Below, piece after piece: positions 1 to 11,521 of a DNA stretch of 64,000 nt. The notes beneath the pieces are model-generated. The model saw nothing but the letters and a program-made list of their open reading frames with translations. It did no database searches and was not told where the DNA came from. A program made the translations under genes and the position numbers. The number at the start of each line of letters is the position of its first letter. The stretch's first letter is position 1. The DNA comes from Cucumis sativus. Its lineage: Eukaryota > Streptophyta > Magnoliopsida > Cucurbitales > Cucurbitaceae. The stretch lies in assembly GCF_000004075.3 (NCBI RefSeq), contig NC_026660.2:26725498-26789497 (forward strand), written 5' to 3'.

Positions 1-1135
1 AGTAATAAAATTGATTCTTTCATTAGTTATGACATTATTATATTCCTCTTAAGTCTTAACTACATCTAATCTAATTTGAATTAAATAAAGCTTAGAGATT
101 AAGTAAATGGTGGAATCGATGTGATGCATGCTTCTTATTTTTTTGATTAGACGTAAGCTTAGACATTCATTCATATCATATCATATGAATCTCAATGGTT
201 ATAATCATGGTAGATTTCCTTTAATATTATAAAATATTCATTTCAATGTAATCTTTACAGAAATAAATAAATAAATTCAAGGTCATATATATATTAGTTG
301 TCTCAAGAGCTCATGAATGCAATTAACATAGCAAAAAAAAATATATGTTCCCAATATTTCTAAAGCCTTCTGATGCAGGAAATTTGAGCCAATCGTCTCT
401 CCTTTTATTTATATGATCTTATCTTTACTAGGATATAAGATAAAACCACAATTTCAGTTAAAAATACGAATTAACTTAAGATTGAACAATGGATAATATA
501 TTAACTCAATTATAAAATAATAATCCAACATTTATGTGCTACAAACATATTCAATATGGTTGAAATAGCATTTGAACATTTCGTACTATGTACGAATATC
601 ATAATGTCCATGTTCTTTATTCTGAAAAGAAATTGATACAATATCATTGCCGAGAGAATAAACAGAGAAAAAGAGAAGTACAAGTGGGCAAAAGAATCAA
701 ACATAGAACTAGAGGGAGGGACCAAATACCCATCGGATTATGATGAACCCTATCATTTCCTTTAAAAATAAATTAATTTAACTATAAATTCGGCCCAATT
801 ATGACAGCAGACAGTTTTACTGCTGGCATGTTACAATGTAATAATCTGTACCAGAAAAGCATTTATTTTTATCTGAATGCTTAATCCTTAAGACACCATG
901 TACACAATCAACAATCTATATGAAATTTGAAGAAGCTATAATCATAAGTTTTCCTAACTGATTCCAAAAATTTACTGGGAAATTCCAATAAAGGGAAGAC
1001 ACCTTCCATTAGTAATATCTCCAAAGTTGGTATACAATAGCAGCAAATTCAAATGGAAGTTTGATTGAATTCACCAACTCTTAGTCTTTGTTGTGCCACA
1101 TGTGAACTGGTGGAAGATTCAACTACGACGACGTT
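1..1135. other. Intergenic, AT-rich; 3' flank of GEM-like gene
   Basis: No coding region is supported here. The part next to 1135 should hold the 3' UTR and polyadenylation site of the minus-strand GEM-like gene. Short open frames such as 510-725 (minus) have no family resemblance and low-complexity composition. Confidence 0.5.
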
Positions 1136-4100
1136 TTACACCGATTGCATTGCTTGTAATTCAGGAAATTCTAGCAGGCATTCTACAGCACCGTTGTAGT
1201 TTAAGAACCCCATGAACCAAAATTCATGGTTATCACCAGAGATTACCTGTATGTACTTTTCAGAAGGATTCATACCACTGGAGGAAGGATTAACTGCCTT
1301 AAGTTGCTGTAATGGGATCACTACCTGTTTTCACAAAGATGAAATATGTTGCAGAGATTAAATCCATAACCACCAACGTGGTCTAGCAAATTCGAAATCG
1401 CATCAAATAACAATGAAACAAGCTAGAGAGAAACTATCTATGAGTTAAGAAGTATGGTTAACTAAAATTACCTTGTAATAGCTCCATTCAGTTCTCCCGT
1501 CGGACTTGTATGAAAGAGGATTGTCACTACAGTACGCAAGCTTTGCCGTAGATACATACAATACACCCATAACTGGACCAGCAGACGTTGACAGATAACA
1601 AGCAAACGAATTTTGAAGTTTTTCCTCAGGCACTGTGTCAAAAGTTTGTTGAAAAATCTTTTCATAGCCACCTTCCGCTAATACCTTTGTCCCTTGAGCA
1701 ATTCTCCCCAGCGCAGCATCCGCAAAACTTGGACTTGTTTTCACTGATCCAAGAAACATCGTCTAAGTAAATGAAAGTCGTAGATACTGATTTTTTCCCC
1801 TCTAGGGTAACATTCTTAGTCTGTAAAGAAGTATAAATCCCATCCCACTCATGGGATTAATTTTCCGTGAGCTACCGTGATATCTAAATGTTGTAGGAGT
1901 CAGACGAAATGTCCCATAAGATCAATTGAGGTATGCGTAAAGCTAGCATGGACACTCACGTATATAAAAAATAGCAAATTCTAATTGGACAATATGGTGA
2001 GATGCACAAAAATTGGTGTAGACTAGAGTGCACCTAAAGTCCGAATCAATGTCTTATTTTCTGCTTCTTTCTTGGCTCAAGGACGAAAATAACTCTCCAA
2101 CCATCAATTTGAGCGCCACTGCCTAAATACAGGGTTATTGCAACTTAGTTAGACGGTAGACAAACTAGAACACTTGAGAATTCGAAGGGAAAAGGCTAAC
2201 TCATGTTTAGCATTTTGTGCAGATGATGAAAAATTAAAAAAAAAAAAGAAAAAAAAACAAGAGAACTACTCACTTATTGGGTATCCTTAGTTCTATCATT
2301 ATTTAAGAATTAATAGTAAAAAAATTTCTGACTGTTTATGTAAGTCAGCTTTCTGAACACTAAAACCTTCTACTCTTATTCATGGTGATATTTCAACATG
2401 TAACATTCTTTCACTACCGTACTAAATTAGAAACATGGATCTTAATTGAATTTCTTCAAAATTATTAACAAGATGATCCAGATCCAGACCCAGTCCCACA
2501 CCAGGTTTAGAATTCTTAAAGACAAGGCAGTTTGAGATTCTAAGGGAGCAGGAGCCCTGTCTATTTAATGCTTAATGGCTTAATGCGCTCATGCTTTGGT
2601 AACCTCTAAGGTGCGATCCTTCAGGCACGCATAAAACTAAATGGTTAAATGGATGGTGGGAGGCCACATTGGCAAGTCTGGGAGCAGCTTGGTTGAGTAA
2701 TTTTTTTCAGTACAACAACATGAGCGTTGGATGGGAATTCAAATCTCTAACATCTTTATTTGAAGGTATACGCCTTAAATAGCTACATTTAGTTTGATTC
2801 AAGATTATGAGAGGTCTGTAATTAACAAAAAGTGCATACGATAGCTTTTTAATGATAACATCGAGATATCACATTTTTACCAAAGTATCCACATGGACCC
2901 ACCAAATAAATGAGTAGTTGAAATGAAAAACCACCATCTCCCTAATATAGCTGAAACCCTGGCGACACAAATAAGGGGTCCACAATTTTACTTGAGGAAG
3001 CCAATCTCCGTGACCCCATACCTCTATAGACTGTAACAGTTGTCCCACCTTCTTTACTTTCAAAAACTCATAGCATCTTACAATGTTTGTTCTCTAGTTC
3101 CAGCCATCTTTGATATAACCTCCCGATGAAGGGAAAGCTCAATGATAGAAGCAAAGTTGAACTCACGTCCTGTAAGCAATTTTTTCTAGAAGACGATTGG
3201 TGACAAGGGGGTAGAATAATTCATTTTCTCACAAGGGATTTCTTTGTCACCACTGGCAAGCCCCCTCTGTCCTAAATTTAGCGTGAGGGGGACAACTTTG
3301 AAGACTTATTCAGAACCACAGGCAAGAATACTTCCAATTTAATCCTCAAAAGGTATGGGAGAATCATATCACCTTCTTGTACCCAGACCACAACTTTATG
3401 TCCAATAAGTAAGAAAGGAGGTAAGTTTAGATATTTTTCATACAGCCATATATCAAAGGCTACTCAAGGGAAAAGTCAATTTAGTTTCTTTTCAAGAAGG
3501 AATAACAAAGTTTTCAGCAACCAAATACAAGGTTGTTCCTCGAACCCAAGCACTGAAGGTCATAAAAGACAGTTTTTTCACCTATACTTTGAGATTATAA
3601 ATGACCTTGGCATTCAAGTTTTTCTCACAAGTTTGGAGGCATGAAGCCAATATGTAATCTCACATTCTTTCTTTTATCAGACTACCTCTCACCTCATGTA
3701 AAACATTCGCCAATTTTTATGACTTCATAATTGGTACAATAAGAGTTTTCATGTAAAATGGAAGGAGGTAACTCTGCAGGGAATAAGTGCTCCAAAAGCT
3801 AGCAAAACCAATGTACTAATTTCCTAACCTAAAGGATGAATGAGGTGCAAATAGATAAACTTTCGAGCCAATAGCTCAATTAAAAGTTGCAGATCAAAAT
3901 TGTTGGGTAGGGATTCACTCAAAAGCTCATCTATTAAGATAGACTAGCAAACAAGTTTTCTCCTGTCACCAAGATGATACTAACATTGACACAAATGCAG
4001 ACTAGTCATTTCATCAACTTGATGGGGAGAAAGAAGAAACGTTCCTACTAGACTTTGAGGATGAATTTTACAATCTGCCAACATGGTTCAGGGATGAGTT

Positions 4101-5649
4101 TCAATCAAAAAAGGGTACCTCACCTGAAAGATTTTCTAAATAACCTGATAGAACAGCCTAGTGTTTTCTTTGGCAAATACAAAATTCATTCTTCATCTGG
4201 ATTACAATGAACTGGAGAAGATCATGCCATGTTCCTCAAACATGGATCAGAAAGCAAGACTATTAATTCGTAAAGGATTTCATGTATTTTTCCTACCCAC
4301 GCTGACTGGACAATATTCATAAAATGAGAAGGCATCCTACACTTTTACTTCATAAGAGGAAACTATTTTACATCAAACTGAAACAATATGTCAGGGCAAG
4401 ATACTGCAATAGAAGCAGAGTGAACTTGTTTGTACTGGAAAAAAAAAGAACCATTGGCGAGAACAAGACAGTTGAGTATGACATTACAAAGTTAAACCTA
4501 TATCTAAAAGGGAAAAATATTTGTTAACTACCTTTAGCGTTTAATTTTGAAAACCATTTTATAAGTACTGCCAAATAATATAACCTCTGAATTGAACCCA
4601 TTGTTTTGGTTCTCAGAAAGCAGAAAGAAATTTTAAATACGAATTTTATGTTAATCTTGTTCTATCAATCCCAGCTCATCTCATAAAAAGGAAAAAGAAC
4701 TACCATTAATCGCCTAAGTTCTTATTCCAACTGTTAGAACTAACGGCCATTTTGACAATCTAACCAGAGCCTGATTGGTTTAGGCATATACCCTTAACCA
4801 ATAGGCCAAAGTCTAACGCTGGTTTGGATTGCATCTATAAATACTGATTAAGAACTTGGGAACGGAAAGTTTGAAAATGTCCCACTCCCATCCACATGAA
4901 CCTTCTGACATGAAACCATCAGAAACTTCTTTTTCGAAGCTCCCAATTTCTCTCAAATGCTTAAGGGCAAAAAATTTCCTCGTGAAAACAAAACAGAAAT
5001 GAAGAGAAGAAACTATATTTCGAAATTGAATCTAGTTTTTCACCCTCAATCGTCGTTCTGGATAGCAAGGCCAACAAAAACAAACCAACAGGAACAACGA
5101 GAAACTTACAATGCTGCCAAGTGTTTCCGGCCAGATCCTCAGCCTTTTTTGTAGCTTCCCCGACTTTCTTCCCCCATCTCCCTAGCGCGCTCCACACAGA
5201 ATCCACCGTCTCTGATCAAAATGCATCGAAATTTTTTTAATACCACAAGAACTAAGTATCCACCACAAGAAGCGACATATACAAATGAATGAAACAGAAG
5301 CGCATATCAAACCAAGAGAAACAATACCCTTGAAGGAAACTGAAGAGGAAGGAGAGGAAGGAGAGGAAGCAGCATAGGTATTGGTATTGGATCCATATGA
5401 ATTAGAAGCAACGGAAGGGGACTCGGTAACCAATTCGGTACTCCAACGCACGGTTTTCTTGGAGGGCGTGGAAATCACAGGTTGCTCGTTCTGGGTAGGA
5501 ATCTGGTTCTCTGAACCCATAACGAAATTCGCCCAATTCCCATCTCCATTGGGGGCGTGAGGTCCGTCTTTGGGATCAGATTTAGGGGTGTTATCGGGGG
5601 TGGAGATAGGAGGTTTGTTATCGGAATCCTGCTGCTTCGGGTGCTCCAT
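1136..5649 (-). CDS. GEM-like protein (GRAM domain), GEM-like 5 type, 4 exons, 294 aa
   Basis: GLABRA2-expression-modulator-like/ABA-responsive GRAM protein. Exons on the minus strand are 5649-5328, 5211-5110, 1743-1472 and 1324-1136. All junctions are GT/AG, phases agree, and the total is 885 nt. Residues 1-107 are a Ser/Pro/Thr-rich disordered region containing [15 protein letters not shown]. Residues 108-141 ([16 protein letters not shown]) form the conserved stretch before the GRAM domain. Residues about 169-247 are the GRAM domain ([18 protein letters not shown], then YYKVVIPL across the last junction). The C-terminus is [14 protein letters not shown] domains bind phosphoinositides or proteins at membranes, and relatives are linked to ABA response, seed and trichome/root-hair development. 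The ATG at 5649 is chosen because the protein then starts like its family. An in-frame ATG at 5874 would add 75 hydrophobic, low-complexity residues. Intron 2 is unusually long (3.4 kb). Confidence 0.9.
1744..5109 (-). other. Long intron 2 of the GEM-like gene (3366 nt)
   Basis: This intron separates the exon ending in NTWQH from the exon starting LKTSPS. Parts of it (about 2860-3430) are richer in GC than usual for introns here and hold short minus-strand coding-like frames (for example 2869-3063). That hints at a decayed insertion. No protein family could be named. Confidence 0.6.
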
Positions 5650-6719
5650 GAAAAATTGTGGGAAAACAGAGAGATGGGATTGTGATGGGTATATTAGTAA
5701 GGAGAAAAATGAGGAAAAGAGGAAAGGGGTTGGGGGTAAGAAGAGGGTAATGGGGAGAGGAAGAAGAGGACCCCTACTTTTTAGCGCGCATGAGGAGGGA
5801 ATTGGATCTGGTGCCGTATTATTCACATCATCCTTCCGGATACTAAACACTAACGAGGCCTCTCCAAGAAACAAAAACCCTCACTCCATCGTTTTCTTTT
5901 TTCTTTCCTTCTTTTTTTTCCTTACACAATCAATAACATTCGTTTTAAATCAAATTATACTTCATAATTTAATATTATTGTATATGCTATATTTATACTT
6001 CATTCATTCATCCCTAATTTTGGTGCTCTTTTTTTAAATTTAGTGTCTTAGTTCCTTTTCTGTTATAAATTTTCAATTTTCATTCCTTCCTAATTCTTTT
6101 AATTAATTATCGAAAAAACAAAAAACAAAAACAAGACCCTTATTTTAAATCTTAGGTTGGAATATTTAAGTCTCTCATTTATTGGTCATTAGTGTATACC
6201 TAAAACAATTAAATTATTATTTAAGTTGTCAATTGTTATTATACCATATTTTTGTTATTATACAAAAAAAAGGGACTTTGTTATTATACAGCGTATGATA
6301 GTTGAGGAATGTTTTCTTTTCTTTTCTTTTTTTGTGGTAACAATGGTGATTAGGGCTTCAACTCAAAACTTTTGCAAGGGTAATTAGTGTCTTTTTTGTA
6401 TGCTTTCTTTTTTAAATTTAAAATAGAATAGATAACAAAGGAAAATTTTAGTTTGGAGGATGTTAAAAATTTGTTTACTTAAAGTAATTAAATCACGTTA
6501 TTGATAGATATACTTTTTTAAAATAATAATAATAATAGATCGTCTAAAATAAGAAAACTCACCTATTTTATCAACTTTATAGACATTTAATGAATAATTA
6601 TAAACCTTTCTCTGTTAGTTGACCTTTTTTTCGTTTATCTACGATTCCGTGAGTTGATCCAAAGTAAATATATTTTCAATCAATTTTAATGTTAAACTAG
6701 TGATGGATGGCTGAATTGA

Positions 6720-7000
6720 AAAAATATGTCAAGAATTAAATTAAAGTGGTTTAAGGAATATATATGGAAAAAAAAAATCTGTACATTGAGACGAACTAAA
6801 ACATAAATTCAGCCTATAAAACAAAGAAGTTTTATTCTTTGAAAAAAAATATATATTAACAAGCCATAATATGTGTGTGAAAATGTGAAAAAAATGTCCA
6901 GAATTAAATTAATTTGGTTTAAATTTTAAGATTGGAATAAAAAAATACTACTAATCTATACATTAGGACTAACTAAATTAAAACATTAATTCAACCTATT
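6720..7000 (+). repeat. Diverged direct repeat pair (about 110 nt each)
   Basis: About 6720-6830 and 6886-7000 share an ordered set of words: AATTAAATTAA, GGTTTAA, a GGAATA or GGAAAA run, ACATT-GA/GGAC-AACTAAA, and ATTCA(A/G)CCTAT. The order and spacing are kept, so this is an old tandem duplication and not chance AT-richness. Confidence 0.5.
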
Positions 7001-8039
7001 TTTTTATAATATATCTGATTATGAGTTATTTTAGTCAACTAAGAATCACCGACCTTTAGAACCTTAACATTAAAGATAAAATCTAAATAACAATAGTTCA
7101 CATAAGAATGAGAATAAAAGGAGTACAATAAATTTGTCAAAGGAGGGAAGAGTTCAAGAGAATTGTGGAAATTCAACCAATTGATCTTGGACTTAGTTTC
7201 ATTGTCAACTCGAACTAAGTCTTTCCTTAGATGGATCGAGTGGAAGAAAATGAGTAGAAAATAATATACATACATATTGTATATAGACATAATAATAATA
7301 ATAATTGTGTATTTTAATTATAAGTTATAACCATTTTTAAGTACAATATTGTAGGAACAGAGAATCGAACCTCTCATTTTTTGGTTGAAAAATTATGTCA
7401 AATATAATAGATCTAAGTTCACATCATGATTATACATACAACAATTAAATTATAAATGTAGGATAGACTATACTTGAATTCAGAGTTCAACCATTCACTT
7501 AACATATATATATATATTTTTTGTCATTTGACATGTTCATCTTTTAAACCGTACTTATTTGAAATCGAACCATTCCTTCATTATGAACCACTTATGATAA
7601 TTGAAAGGAAATACTATCTACAAGAGACAAGTCGTTTTTTCTTTTTGTATAAAAGCCAGTTATAGCATTTTTCTCAAACAAAGTTTCAATGTAAGTGGTA
7701 GAAATGAAAGAGATTTCACATTTCAATAGAAAGTGAAACTAATTTAAACTAAATTAACAATGAGTTAGATTTTGTTATAACATTTCATATGGTTCGGGTT
7801 TAGCTTTAATTTCTTTGAAGGGCGTCCAATCATACATATAGTTATATATTTTTATTATAAAAAATAATTCCTATGGGTATTTGTAAAAATAGTAAGAAAG
7901 AGTAAAATAAGTTATAATAATTAAATCCATAGCACACATATTTTATTATTTAGAAAAATGACAAAAACAAAGTCCAACCCATACATCAAGAGGTAAAATG
8001 TCACAGATGCTCTCGTTACTAATATACATTTGATTAATC

Positions 8040-8470
8040 ACCTTATACACAACTAGTACTCCTTGATACACCTAATATTCTTTGATACACCTAATACTTT
8101 ATGATACTCATCGATACATTTGATATCTTTTGATACACACGTTTGATACATATAATACTTTTTGTTACACTTGATTTTTCTTGATATCCCTTAGGTCTTA
8201 ATACATTTGATTAGCTTGATACACTTAAAAGACTTCACTTATAAGTTTGATACACTACTAATAAACTTGTTATGTTTCGTTAGTACACTCAACAAATTCA
8301 ATACATTTGATGTACATGATATGTTTGATACACATGATGTTTTTCATATACACTTAGTATTTTTCACTTATACATTTAATTTATTAAATATATTTGATAT
8401 GCTTGAAGTCATACTTATATACTTGATATACTATTGATATACACTTGTAAACTTGATTATGTTTGATAAT
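8040..8470 (+). repeat. Degenerate tandem repeat of a TTGATACAC(TT) motif
   Basis: The words TTGATACAC, TTGATACAT and TTGATATAC recur every 10-30 nt over about 430 nt, with intervening words such as CTAATACTTT. The unit is too degenerate to give a fixed period. A 76-codon open frame across it (8207-8437) has repeat-derived composition and is not a gene. Confidence 0.65.
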
Positions 8471-10562
8471 AATTCACTTTACTGGTATGCTTTAACAATA
8501 TATTGTTAATATACTTAATAATGATAAATTGAGTTATATCATTTATATACTTAATACAATACTATAATGAACTGCATAAACTTTGAAAAAAATGAAAATC
8601 ACATAGTAAGTATATAAACAAACTAATACATATAATATAAATATATCACAACATTGATATACAAAACTAGGATAAAGTAAAAAAAACAAAATTTGAAATC
8701 AGATTCAACTCAAAATACACATTGAAAAAAGTAAAAAAAAAAAAACGAATTAAGTTAAATTAAAATGATCAACAATCATTACATTTTATATTGCAATTAT
8801 TTTACTAGTAATATTCTAAAATCAAGATTAAGAAAAAAAACAAATAATTTTCTTCATATAAGAACAAATATTTAATTAGGACTTTAAAAAGTATGAAAAT
8901 AAATAAATAATGAGTAGAGTATTGAAAAGAACAAACAAATAAGTTATTAAAGGGTAGTTTAGAAATAATAACAAATTTAAAATTGAGAATATTTTTATAA
9001 GTGAAAATTTTGTCATATTTATAAAATTATAAAAGAATGTGGTATATTTACTATATCATATTCTCAAAATTCTACCATCACCCGATTCCATATAAAATAC
9101 ACAATATTTCAATTTGTTGGTTGGGTATATATTCTTAACTAAAAAGATTAGGTTTAGTCTTATATTTTTAAACCATGAAGTTGATTGTGTGGCTTGGTAA
9201 TGTTAGAAGAGGTTTAATTTAGGTAGTTTTACGTGGTATGCCATGTCAGCCTTGAAAGAATAAAAAGCAAGGTTTTCCTGCAAAAGGGAAGCTTAGTTGG
9301 CAGTACACCCGTCAGGTAGTGGAAAGTGAGTGTGATCAACTCCGCGTTAAAACCAACTACTCAATCATGCCGTGAATTAGGTCACCAACTCTCTTATTTT
9401 ACGACTTTTTCAGTCCAACTTTTTCTAATATAATGGACAAATATATTTCTTTAGTTATTTTTCTCCAATCACTAACTTCTTCGTTAAGTTTTTTTTTTTC
9501 TTTCTTACTTTTTTTAAAAATTAATTTATACCAATTTTGAGACTTGATTAATTAAAAGTACTTCGCAATGGGTTTGTTAAAATTTTAATTAATTAATACA
9601 ATAGTAAGTTTCATAAGAGATTTTGTTTTCAAACAAAGCACAAATAGATAATAGGAATTGATAGAATCGTTTAAAGAAAATTGATCAAGTAGAACTTAAA
9701 GTAAATGATATTTGGGACCATAATGTATATTTTGCCAAAAACAATAAATGTAAGGAAGTGACAAAATTGTTGTTTTTCGGATTAAAAAGAAAGAAGATAG
9801 GAGAATCCATACAAATTTAACTTAAAAGAGAAGTTAAACCAAAATATTATTCAACCCCCACCGATTTCATTTCCTTTCAAGACCACAACCATAATAAGAA
9901 CAAATTTGCAGCACAATTGCTGGTTGGCAAATTAATTGAGGATCAAGTTACTTAAATATATAACAAAACCCACACATTCCTCAAACGTGTACGCTTTTCT
10001 TTCTTACTTTTTGTAATATATAAAATAAAACTATAGCCAGCTATTGCCAGTTCTCATTCCTCTATATTTCAACAAAGTGTAACACACAGATTCTCTCATA
10101 ATTGTTCTTTTCTTTTTTCTTTTTTAATCTTTTCCAATTAATTCCTAGTGTCTTTTTTCTTAGCTAAGAAAAATCAGTTAAAATGACATTAAAATTTCAG
10201 GAATGGGTCGACTTGATTCTTGGATGAGGAATCCTCATCCCTGTACATGATAGAAACGGAATGTCGCCCTGTCCGTTCCCGTTTTGCTCTATTGTTGCCT
10301 AACCCTAAACTAAGCTCAACTAATGTTAGTGATTATGAAATTTAAAATTTTTAAATTGTGCTCTTATCCTAACTTTTTATTGCCTTATTTTGTGGAGGTC
10401 AAATTGAAAATGATATTCTCCCTTTTTTTCCTTTTGTGGCGGTTACCAAACTCCCATATTTCTCTCCCTTGACACAACTCAACGGCTACAAAAATATAAA
10501 ATCAACGGAAATAAATGCATGGGATTGAAATTTAGGGGAGTCTTCTCGAAAGGGAATTTGGC

Positions 10563-10766
10563 CACGTGTATTCATATTTGACACCCTGGACCAACGTTTT
10601 TCAGAAAATTGCAACACCTCTGGCAAGGAGGTGTAGGGGTAGCATATGGAAGGAAACAGAAAAGTATGTCCCCACCGACATTCCTCTAACCGACGCGTGG
10701 GTCATCCAACGGCTCATGATTCTCAAATGCAAAACTGCGATATGATCAGCCTAACGCGTACACGTG
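10563..10766 (+). promoter_or_regulatory. Two G-box/ABRE-type CACGTG sites upstream of the AGP gene
   Basis: Palindromic CACGTG occurs at 10563-10568 (context GCCACGTGTA) and at 10761-10766 (context TACACGTGTT). Both lie within 300 nt upstream of the TATA box. Such cores bind bZIP/bHLH factors, and the first context resembles an ABRE. A role here is inferred only. Confidence 0.45.
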
Positions 10767-10846
10767 TTCGAATCTAAGTAGCTTGCTTACTCGGTCCACA
10801 TGTATGTGATTCTTGTATGAAGGTTTTTTTGAGATGATGCTAAGGC

Positions 10847-10855
10847 TATATATAC
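10847..10855 (+). promoter_or_regulatory. TATA box of the AGP gene
   Basis: TATATATAC lies about 180 nt before the ATG at 11030. Transcription would start near 10880, giving a leader of about 150 nt. Confidence 0.6.
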
Positions 10856-11029
10856 ATAGACTTACCACCCGCTACTGAGATACAAAGCGAAACAAGCAAA
10901 GTGAATTCTGTGACCGAATTGTTGCTTTCTTAAACGCCCTCGTTTGCCTCTTCCACTTTCACTACCTTCTTTGAGATACTCTGTTTTGCGGAAAACAAAT
11001 CCTTTCCCTCTTTCTTCCCGATAAAGACG

Positions 11030-11521
11030 ATGGGATTCTCCGGGGTTCGATTCGTTCTGATTTTTGCTTTGTTAACGAGGTTATGTATGGCGCAGGCGCC
11101 GGCTCCGGCACCGGGTTCTCCACAGCCTCTAACTCCTCCATCAGCCACACCGGCGCCTTCTCCGGTTGTTTTACCTCCATCTCCAACTCCGACGCCAAAC
11201 AGAGCACCATCGCCTTCACCGACTCCGGTATCGCCCTCACCCGCTCCGGATGCTGCGTCACCCGCTCCAGCGCCTATTGCTCCTACTCCAACTCCAATCT
11301 CTACTCCTACTCCAACTCCAATCTCTACTCCTACTCCTTCCGGTGGTCCTGTCCTTCCACCCATTGCTTCTCCTCCTTCACCCACTGGAATGGAGGTGCC
11401 TTCACCAGCACCCCAAGGCCCGGCGGCCGATAACCCAGCTGGAGCGGGGTCGCACATCGGCGGAGCAGCGACGTTGGGGATCGCTTTGGCTGGTACTCTG
11501 TTTGGAGTGATTTTATCGTAG
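11030..11521 (+). CDS. Classical arabinogalactan protein, GPI-anchored, 163 aa
   Basis: Single-exon gene. Residues 1-21 are a signal peptide (VRFVLIFALLTRLCMA) with likely cleavage before Q22, the usual mature end of classical AGPs. The middle is almost entirely Pro, Ala, Ser and Thr in AP, SP and TP dipeptides, which are the sites for hydroxyproline arabinogalactan O-glycosylation. The C-terminus (about 130-163) has small residues DNPAGAGS followed by a hydrophobic tail ending LAGTLFGVILS, as expected for GPI anchoring. The product should be a plasma-membrane/cell-wall proteoglycan. An internal 24-nt duplication (about 11284-11331) doubles the TPTPIST unit. There is no Lys-rich block, so it is not of the AGP17/18/19 type. 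A 203-codon Gly-rich frame on the other strand is a shadow of the repetitive codons. Confidence 0.92.
   Translation: MGFSGVRFVLIFALLTRLCMAQAPAPAPGSPQPLTPPSATPAPSPVVLPPSPTPTPNRAPSPSPTPVSPSPAPDAASPAPAPIAPTPTPISTPTPTPISTPTPSGGPVLPPIASPPSPTGMEVPSPAPQGPAADNPAGAGSHIGGAATLGIALAGTLFGVILS
11284..11331 (+). repeat. 24-nt in-frame tandem duplication inside the AGP gene
   Basis: ACTCCAACTCCAATCTCT plus the next six bases occurs twice in a row with no change, encoding repeated TPTPIST. It looks like a recent slippage event. Confidence 0.8.

Larger units (their letters stand above)
5650..10846. other. Intergenic, 5.2 kb, very AT-rich, repeat-bearing
   Basis: The segment holds the GEM-like promoter side (5650-5900), diverged direct repeats near 6720-7000, a tRNA-like B-box remnant near 7350-7420, the TTGATACAC repeat field at 8040-8470, and the AGP promoter from about 10400. 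Open frames here are short and of simple composition. No gene is supported. Confidence 0.5.

Noticed and set aside
5570-6037. 155-codon plus-strand frame over the GEM-like first exon
   Set aside because: Antisense to a well-supported exon, then runs into low-complexity T-rich DNA.
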